DNA of 64,000 nt from Papio anubis. Lineage: Eukaryota > Chordata > Mammalia > Primates > Cercopithecidae. Each line of letters opens with the position of its first letter. The stretch's first letter is position 1. Positions 57,191-64,000 of this stretch are shown piece after piece. The stretch lies in contig NC_044989.1 of the NCBI RefSeq assembly GCF_008728515.1, positions 76,781,754 to 76,845,753 of the forward strand, given 5' to 3'. The notes beneath the pieces are model-generated. The model saw only the letters and a program-made list of their open reading frames with translations. It was not told where the DNA came from and ran no database searches. The position numbers and the translations under genes were made by a program.

Positions 57191-58204
57191 CTTTGTGGTT
57201 TTATCTGCTTCTGGTCTTTGATGATGGTGATGTACTGATGGGGTTTTGGTGTAGGTGTCCTTCCTGTTTGATAGTTTTCCTTCTAACAGTCAGGACCCTC
57301 AGCTGTAGGTCTGCTGGAGATTGCTTGAGGTCCACTCCAGACCCTGTTTGCCTGGGTATCAGCAGCAGAGGCTGCAGAAGATAGAATATTTCTGAACAGC
57401 GAGTGTACCTGTCTGATTCTTGCTTTGGAAGCTTCCTCTCAGGGGTGTACTCCACCCTGTGAGGTGTGGGGTGTCAGACTGCCCCTAGTGGGGGATGTCT
57501 CCCAGTTAGGCTACTCAGGGGTCAGGGACCCACTTGAGCAGGGAGTCTGTCCCTTCTCAGATCTCAACCTCCGTGTTGGGAGATCCACTGCACTCTTCAA
57601 AGCTGTCAGACAGAGTCGTTTGCGTCTACAGAGGCTTCTGCTGCGTTTATTGTTTACTGTGCCCTGTCCCCAGAGGTGGAGTCTACAGAGACAGGCAGGT
57701 TTCCTTGAGCTGCTGTGAGCTCCACTCAGTTCGAGCTTCCCAGCAGCTTTGTTTACCTACTTAAGCCTCAGCAATGGCGGGCGCCCCTCCCCCAGCCTCG
57801 CTGCTGCCTTGCCGGTAGATCACAGACTGCTGTGCTAGCAATGAGGGAGGCTCCGTGGGCGTGGGACCCTCCCGGCCAGGTGTGGGATATGATCTCCTGG
57901 TGTGCCTGTTTGCTTAAAGCGCAGTATTGGGGTGGGAGTTACCCGATTTTCCAGGTGTTGTGTGTCTCAGTTCCCCTGGCTAGGAAAAGGGATTCCCTTC
58001 CCCCTTGCGCTTCCCAGGTGAGGCAATGCCTCGCCCTGCTTCAGCTCTCGCTGGTCGGGCTGCAGCAGCTGACCAGCACTGATCGTCCGGCACTCCCCAG
58101 TGAGATGAACCCAGTACCTCAGTTGAAAATGCCGAAATCACCGGTCTTCTGTGTCGCTGGCGCTGGGAGTTGGAGACTGGAGCTGTTCCTATTCGGCCAT
58201 CTTC
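57191..58204 (-). promoter_or_regulatory. L1 5' UTR (internal promoter region)
   Basis: About 1.0 kb that is GC- and CpG-rich compared with its surroundings. On the L1 strand it opens with AAGATGGCCGAATAGGAACA; AAGATGGCCG is the YY1-type site that positions L1 transcription. It includes GCGCCCGCCATTGC and GTAAACAAAGC blocks of the known 5' UTR. The roughly 129-bp segment at 57318-57446, absent from the youngest human L1, is present. Confidence 0.85.
57774..57818 (+). pseudogene. ORF0-like antisense start in the L1 5' UTR, truncated
   Basis: On the strand opposite the L1, ATG at 57774 opens a frame reading MAGAPPPASLLPCR and then TAG. This matches the start of the primate L1 antisense ORF0 as I recall it, but it stops after 14 codons, so ORF0 is truncated here. 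ORF0 is normally expressed from the antisense promoter in the L1 5' UTR. Confidence 0.55.
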
Positions 58205-58311
58205 TGACTGGAATTGCCACTATCTTTTACTATGTGAACTTTTCTAGCATTTCTATAGCTTTAATGACTATGACTGTTGGCTTTTGTCCAATGATGTTAC
58301 ATACTTATTGA
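57841..58311 (+). CDS. Antisense open frame through L1 5' UTR into flanking DNA (unproven)
   Basis: An ATG at 57841 opens 156 codons (MREAPWAWDPPGQVWD...) across the antisense of the L1 5' UTR. The frame leaves the L1 at about 58205 and continues 107 bases into flanking DNA, ending in a hydrophobic stretch (IATIFYYVNFSSISIALMTM). The frame is open further upstream to 57715 without an ATG. It is not the ORF0 frame. GC-rich antisense 5' UTR sequence has few stops, so chance is a strong explanation. There is no family match and no evidence of expression. Confidence 0.2.
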   Translation: MREAPWAWDPPGQVWDMISWCACLLKAQYWGGSYPIFQVLCVSVPLARKRDSLPPCASQVRQCLALLQLSLVGLQQLTSTDRPALPSEMNPVPQLKMPKSPVFCVAGAGSWRLELFLFGHLLTGIATIFYYVNFSSISIALMTMTVGFCPMMLHTY

Positions 58312-58624
58312 GAATGATTTACATATCTTACTTTTGTTCACTACTGGAAATATGTGTAGTATTTGCCAGTGAATCATTACATTGTTTACAGGTTTTATTG
58401 AGAAGGTAGTCTCATTATTAGAATATAAAAAGTAGGTCATTTTTCTTACTTTCATGATTTTTAAAAATCAGTCTCTTTCTTGATTGTAGGCTAAGTAAAA
58501 TTGTGTAATGAGCCTGGCACATGTAAGCATGCTGCTGCAGGTAGTAAACGAGGAGGATATAAATATACATGGCATATTTACTACTTTCTAGAAGAAAGCA
58601 ATTATTTTCGCTCAATACCGCCCT
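58205..58624. other. Anonymous DNA flanking the L1 5' end
   Basis: TATCTTTTA at about 58221 resembles TTATCTTTTC before the L1 tail at 52046, but it is separated from the L1 5' end by about 16 bases, so a target duplication is not established. Confidence 0.4.
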
Positions 58625-58745
58625 TCTTGATTAGGTTATGAGCTCTTGAGAGGTAGCAAATTATGCCCACAACTATTTTCCTAGCATCCAGCATAGCGCC
58701 AGGCACACCGGTTTTGCTTTGACCATTGCTGATAAATGAATTGTC
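58625..58745 (+). mobile_element. L2 3' terminal fragment, sense
   Basis: TTAGGTTATGAGCTCTTGAG, CATCCAGCATAGCGCCAGGC and GATAAATGAATTG follow the L2 terminus. Confidence 0.6.
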
Positions 58746-61700
58746 TATTTCTAACACATAGTAATGGTGACCCTCTTTACCTACTAAAATACAACCATCA
58801 GATATGTGTATAAAATATAAAATTCATTCAGTTTGAAAAATAAAGGTTTAATAATCTAGGACTTAAATATCTAATCAAATACTTATCACATCATCTTTTT
58901 CTAATATCACAATTTCTAAAGTTATTGCTATTGTAATCAAACAAGGAATTCCCTAGGAAAACAAGAAGCATGCCTGACTAGAAGTAAGTCCTAACTGAGT
59001 TTTAATCACAATATTTCTAATTATGGTGGGCAGTTGCTTTCGATTTGTTGAATTATTAAGACTGTGTTGCCAAACCACATTTATTTAACAAGGTGTTTTC
59101 TTAGAGACTAGTCATGAGGTACTAGGCAGTTGTCACATATCAGACAGACAAAATTAGGAAGCCATGGGCGAATTCTGTGTGTCTACCCAGGCATGGAGCA
59201 ATGCTGAAAATTAAGCTAAAGAAGGTTCCATAGATTCAGACCAACTGACTGGGTCCAGAGTCCAGTGTTCTGGAATGGGTGGTAGGCAAGTACTGACTTT
59301 GGAATTCAGGCTTGGTCTTTGGGACTGTGGTCTGAAGGATGAGGAAACAGATCTGGGCAGCAAGAAAAAGAATGAATTCAGGCATTTGAGCAACGAGGAT
59401 AAAATTTCAACAGTAGCTATGGAATTTGAGAAAAGAAATTTTTATTCCAGTCTTCTCTGCACTGCCTTAAATTCTGAGTACCCCAGATCCCTGTCTGCAT
59501 CATGGGTGGAAGAGCTGGACAGCAGCCAGGTTGTCTGCACACAGAAGCATTTCAAAGGCCACTGTGACTTCTGGGGTCCAAATTTAGAAAGCAGACAATT
59601 GAGTCACTGTTTCCCTTCTCCATATCAAGATTTTTTAAAAAATTGACAAATCTACCTTCAACATCATATTATATTCTCGTCATTGGATTTCAATTCCAAT
59701 GCTTTCCTGATGAGATATTGCTTTCAATTTCCCTTTAAACTAAAACCTAACTCTTTGTTTTTAGGCACAAAGAACTGAAAATTATTAATTAGCAATTTTG
59801 TAGCAGGTACCTCTGAGCAAGGATCTAGTCTGACACTCAGCTAGTGACTCAGCATGCATTTGGCTGAGATGATGGAGAGAGATCACATATGCATCTTCGC
59901 TCCAGGTAGGGTGGCAGGTGTCTATCCGAAGGGCAGGCTGATTTCAGAGGTTGTAAACACAAGCCACATATGCAGAACTAACCAAACAACATCTCAAAAA
60001 CACCTGTGTGCTAAGATTATTATATTCTTTTTCTCTAAAGCAAAAAAAAAAAAAAAAAAAAGGTCAAAGAAAAAAGAAACAGATAATGAGGCCTAGTCTT
60101 GCTCTTTTTGTAAATAGCACATACTTTAAATTCAACCTAGTAGACCACCATGCTAATGATATCAAGATATCTCAAAGTAGCTGAATCATAAAGACTAATG
60201 GTCACAGGCATAGAAAGCAAGGTATAGAGATGAATGAGTAAAAATCTATCCAGCCCCTATTAGGCTATGCTCAGAATGCATGGACCAGTAACAATTGCTC
60301 AGTAGATTTATATTTTTTCTGTGGAAGAAAGTATACACAGCATAATTCTAAGAGACTATGCATTATTGACAATGTTAACATTTCACCATATCATTATTTG
60401 TATTTATAGTCAATCCATGTGGACAAAGATCTATATTATCCATGTAATATTCACCGATGAAATCATTTCTAATAATGAAAACAGCATTAGGCTAATTCAA
60501 GAGACAAAACCACAAAACATCAGCCACCTCTACATACAGATTATATCCCTTGTATTAGAAATTTTTTGAGTAATTTGCAACCTACATTTCAAAATCTCCT
60601 TTGAAGGAAAGAAAAGCTCAATATTTGTTTGGAGGCCTGTCATAACAAGAATGATTCTTGTTTTAAGACTGCTCACGTTTCTGTTGCAGTGAAGGGTTCA
60701 GTTAATTAAAGCCTTAATTTCTTGTGTTAAGGTTTTAATAATAATTATTCATTCCATGTACATATTTCTTGTCTTCTCTTCACTCATATATTAAATCATA
60801 GACATTACTTGGGCAACATATAGAGTAAATTTGATGCTTTTGAATATATTCCTGGAAGATTTTTATTTCTTTGGGTATAATCCATAGGCCACCAGTTTTT
60901 ATTTACTAAAGCAATCATATCACATGATTCATCTTCTACTAGAACAATAATTTCTAATGAATAAACTCCCTTGTCCTTCATCACATAATTAAACTTGCAA
61001 TGATTGTTGAATATACATTGTATTTATTCATCAGTGGGAGAGGGAAGGAGGAGCTATAGAGGTAATTACATATATCCTCATTTTCCTGAATTGTTAACAG
61101 AGCATAAGTATATAATGTTTTTTAGCTTTCTGGAGTGAAGTCAGATGCTGTAGCAGAACACATCTGTCCTAAACTTTTTGGTTACTCTAAACTATTGCTA
61201 AGTGATTGGGATACAAAACAAGGAAACTTGCACGTCTATATGTGAAAACTAATATGATATATATATAATGAAAATTTAAGAATTTAATACTTTCAAACTG
61301 GTTCTTTGTATCTTGTGTGCTAGAAAAATAAGTCAATCTATTTAGGATTTTTGAGTCCTTGTCAAGAACTATCAAGGGTCTAAGATTTTACCATAATTGC
61401 AAGGTAACTTGTTTCATGGATACAGGCAGCAGTTATGGATAATGCCAAAAGTCCCAAGATTCCTGGGTCAGAAACAAGGAACTTTATTACTTATGGCACA
61501 GCAAGCAGCAGAAACTTCATGTTCGCATCAATTTTTCTTGCTCCCTCACTCCTGTGGTTATGCAGAATGGTCTGGGTAGACTTATACAGTGGGTTTGCAT
61601 CACAGTGGAAAATATCAGGTTTCTTATGAAATCCTAATATTTTTATGGGTTGCAAGAAAACTGTCCCAACTTTTTCCCTGAAGAAAGACATTCTCTTTAA

Positions 61701-62482
61701 TTCTTTAGTATCCTGATAAGGAAACAAATCTGCTTTCTACCTGGAGAAACACACTATCTCTAATCTTTCAAGATTATTTGCTATACAAACATCCTTGTAA
61801 AAATATTCTGGAACAAAATCTGATACAAGACATGCAGACTTGTGAGAGACCCATGGAAAATTGTCTCCCATCAGTCTTTTCAGTGTGAAAGTTTTTGTTC
61901 TAAGAACTCTGGGACATACATTTTTGATTTTCCAATATGAAAGAGAGTTTACCTTGTTACAGTTGGAGTAAAATATAGGTATAAATATGACAGTATAACT
62001 TAAGAGATAAAATAAACATGTATTTTTATTGACTGACCTGAAGCTGAAAACTGCTCATGAATAAAATACCCCCACCCATCCCACACACAGACTTATACCG
62101 CACATGTATCCACAGCAACATTAGCTTACAATGAAATCACAAATATACATAAGAGGGTTGGTTTCATAATTTGGACAGTAGATAATGTTATGGGGAAGTT
62201 AAGAAATGGGTCAAGAGAACGAGAGGAATGATAGGTGTAATAAACAAACTGCCATGTCTCCTTCCACTCCGAGTTCTGGTCACAGTCTACCCAATAAACA
62301 GAATCCAGCTTCACTTTCACAGCCTGTTATTTGGACCCCATGGAGGCATCTACAGGCAGCATCCTTGCAGCACATGCTATTCTTCCAACAATGAACATTT
62401 GAGTAGTAATGATTCTTCATGCTGTTTCACAGTGGCAGCCAGAAGAGATGAAAACAAAAGAGAAAGCATGCTTCATGTTTTG

Positions 62483-62483
<1 letters not shown>
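58746..62483. other. Mostly anonymous DNA, 3.7 kb
   Basis: No gene is established. A 123-codon ATG frame at 59275-59646 is unsupported. An A-run of about 20 lies at 60042-60061. A segment at about 61390-61720 has LTR-like texture but no supportable name. Confidence 0.35.

Positions 62484-62509
<26 letters not shown>
62484..62509. repeat. (GT)n microsatellite
   Basis: About 13 GT units in a nearly perfect run. Confidence 0.93.
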
Positions 62510-62513
<4 letters not shown>

Positions 62514-62529
62514 ATTTAATAACTAAAAT

Positions 62530-62705
62530 TGACTGCATGTTTGCTATGTACCTGACCCTATTTTAATCACTTTACTTGTAATATTTTATCCATCATCTAT
62601 AAAATCAATATTATTATTAGCCTTATTTTATGGGTAAGACAAATTATGCAGAGCAAGGTTAAACAAATAGTTCCAGGATCATTATTTGGGTAGTAGAATA
62701 CTTGT
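62530..62705 (-). mobile_element. MIR, antisense
   Basis: TTGCTATGTACCTGACCCTA, TTATTATTAGCCTTATTTTA, TGGGTAAGACAAATTATGCA and GAGCAAGGTTAAACAAATAG follow inverted MIR order. Confidence 0.65.
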
Positions 62706-63480
62706 TTTACAACAGGAGAAAGGACCAGGGAGTATCAGGTTAGCGGGCAATTGAATTAGAAGAGCATAAATGAGTCACATGAGACACAATAGTTCAGAGA
62801 GCAGGTAGACAACCCAAGAGACAAAACGGTAATTAAAGACTGATAAAATAGGTAGAATGCAATATAGGTCTTGTAAAATTATGGGTGAAATGACCCAAGC
62901 AAAGGCATGAATGTGGGAAAGTTCATGGCTTGTGTGGAGAGAACAGTGAGCAGATTAATATGATTACAATTAAGGGTTCATCCATTTATTCAATTTATTT
63001 TGTTGTGGACACCTAGTATTTGTCAACTTCTAAAGAATAATGAAAATCATACTGAATATACAGGTTGGGGTCAGATAAAGGAAACTTTCTATTTATCAAA
63101 TATAGCTTTTCTTATATTACATTTGTTAAAAATTTTATGATAGTTTCATATTATAAATTTGCCCTTTTCAAGCCTACTTGTAATTGTAATTCTAGTACTT
63201 AGCCTTAAAAACCAAAAGTTCTACAAATTACTTGATTAAAAAAGTAATAAGCTCAGGAGAATATTTTTTCTCCTTAAAACTGCAGATCATATTTTGTGTC
63301 ATAACACCTTTCTTGCAACTGTTATATCTTAAAGAGGCGTCTTTAGGTACTCAGATTTCAGAGAATGTTACCAGGTCTTTGGGAAATTTTCCAAAAGTTT
63401 TGAAATTATTAAATACTTATGATGTGCCCACAATAAACTTTAAGTTGGTGTTTCTGTTTTCCATTTTCTTGGACCTACAG
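62706..63480. other. Anonymous DNA, possible old repeat at its start
   Basis: AAAGGCATGAATGTGGGAAA near 62899 resembles the same unnamed old repeat type as at 38166. The rest is AT-rich and unassigned, with a 111-codon frame from 63232 that runs into the block below. Confidence 0.3.
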
Positions 63481-63778
63481 CCTCTGGTGCAGCCAGGGAG
63501 AAGCCTAGTTTTGGGGGGAAGAGTTTCTGAAGACATTTGTTGCAGACCCGCCAGAGAGAGGGGCTAGGCAACCCCACCTCCGACCTGTCCATCCTGAGCC
63601 TGTCAGGCAAGAGTTTTGTGGCATTTGATCAGGACCCTCTGGAGACAGGACTGGGAACAACTTAAACTCTCCCGCTCTGGGCCTTTCCCATTCTCTCCCC
63701 AAACATCGCAAGTTTCTCTTACCCAAGTACTCGGCTTTGTAGACACTGAGGCAGTTCCAGTGAGACGAGTACCCTCTG
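63481..63778 (+). other. GC-rich exon-like block, possibly repeat-derived
   Basis: A pyrimidine-rich stretch (TTTCTGTTTTCCATTTTCTT) and ACCTACAG precede position 63481. The block is clearly more GC-rich than its flanks and has several CpGs. CTCTG followed by GTAAGA at 63779 makes a good donor. Together they could mark a 298-bp exon. No continuous frame spans it. Open stretches at 63616-63831 (plus) and 63603-63839 (minus) lack recognised domains. An LTR-derived segment is an alternative. Confidence 0.25.
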
Positions 63779-64000
63779 GTAAGAAATACTCATGGTTCTT
63801 GGCAATGGTATTCATCCATTCAGAAGCCTGAGATATCATCTCCCACTCTGGATTTTTTTTTCCGAAGCCAACTGAGGATCAATGGTAATTACTCTTTCCA
63901 CATTGGTGAAAGAAGAAAATACATTAAAACCTGTCACTCTTAGATGTTTTAATTTAAAGAGACTTCTACATTTAAATTAATAACATTAGATTCCTGCAAA
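63779..64000. other. Anonymous DNA to window end
   Basis: A T-run near 63852; nothing else recognised. Confidence 0.4.

Larger units (their letters stand above)
52056..58204 (-). mobile_element. Near full-length primate L1 (older L1PA/L1PB-like)
   Basis: About 6.15 kb, all L1 parts in order on the minus strand: 5' UTR (58204-57191), ORF1 (57190-56174), a 63-bp spacer, ORF2 (56110-52291), a 3' UTR with a G-rich tract (C-rich on the plus strand at 52214-52235), and a poly(A) tail seen as a T-run at 52056-52070. The 5' end starts at AAGATGGCC, so only a few bases of the usual start are missing. The 3' UTR ends in an AATAATAATAAATTAATTT-like stretch, typical of older primate L1 rather than the youngest. 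No clear target duplication was found. Both ORFs carry lesions, so it is not mobile. Confidence 0.93.

Noticed and set aside
53774..57764. Many plus-strand frames of 60-110 codons across the L1
   Set aside because: They are antisense shadows of the L1 ORFs and have no independent support, apart from the 5' UTR antisense frame reported separately.
52046..58229. Possible target duplication TATCTTTT around the L1
   Set aside because: The right copy is about 16 bases away from the L1 5' end and only 8-9 bases match, so I do not claim it.
59275..59646. 123-codon ATG frame (MGGRQVLTLEFRLGLWDCGL...)
   Set aside because: It is the longest non-repeat ATG frame, but I see no domain, signal peptide or family resemblance. 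PhyloCSF or peptide data would be needed; I do not call it a gene.
1..64000. CRISPR arrays, bacterial operons, phage genes, ribosomal RNA genes
   Set aside because: No regularly spaced direct repeats, no compact coding, and a repeat content that is clearly primate. No rRNA or complete tRNA gene was recognised.

Overview
The window looks like primate, very probably human, nuclear DNA. It is AT-rich and densely seeded with Alu elements, a near full-length L1 with primate-type (L1PA/L1PB-like) 5' UTR and ORFs, endogenous retroviral LTRs, and old mammalian repeats (MIR, L2, MER5-type hAT, MaLR LTRs). I find no convincing host protein-coding gene. Most open reading frames are Alu, L1 or LTR translations, or chance frames in AT-rich DNA. 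The best description is an intergenic or deep-intronic repeat landscape.

Layout. 1-7.1 kb: an Alu tail, L2 pieces, an antisense old L1, a MaLR LTR and a 2.5 kb sense-strand old L1. 7.9-10.9 kb: three LTR-type elements in a row (an ERV1-like solo LTR, an LTR followed by a leucine-type primer-binding-site remnant, and an LTR-like repeat with a TC microsatellite) plus a MIR. 11-22 kb: sparse old repeats in largely anonymous DNA. 22-25.9 kb: a MIR split by an Alu with a perfect 14-bp target duplication, a TA/TG microsatellite, an old L1 3' part and an AluJ. 25.917-32.426 kb: a complete but decayed provirus with two direct LTRs, a leucine-tRNA primer binding site, an env-like remnant, a polypurine tract and a probable 4-bp target duplication; its leader carries a tRNA-like sequence. 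33-52 kb: Alus (one Alu inside another), MIR, L2 and MLT1 copies, and an unexplained inverted repeat of about 158 bp at 45.6/46.3 kb. 52.056-58.204 kb: a nearly full-length L1 on the minus strand. 58-64 kb: mostly anonymous, with L2 and MIR pieces and a GC-rich exon-like block at 63.48-63.78 kb.

How the parts relate: the region was built by successive retrotransposition. Nesting gives a relative order: MIR/L2 first, then MER5/MLT1/old L1, then the proviruses, then AluJ, AluS/Y and the primate L1. The L1 is dead by point lesions: one nonsense codon in ORF1, and frameshifts plus nonsense codons in ORF2. It keeps a recognisable reverse transcriptase and cysteine-rich domain, and an antisense 5' UTR with open frames. 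Repeat family names are from memory of consensus features, not a database search. Where I could not name a family I say so.
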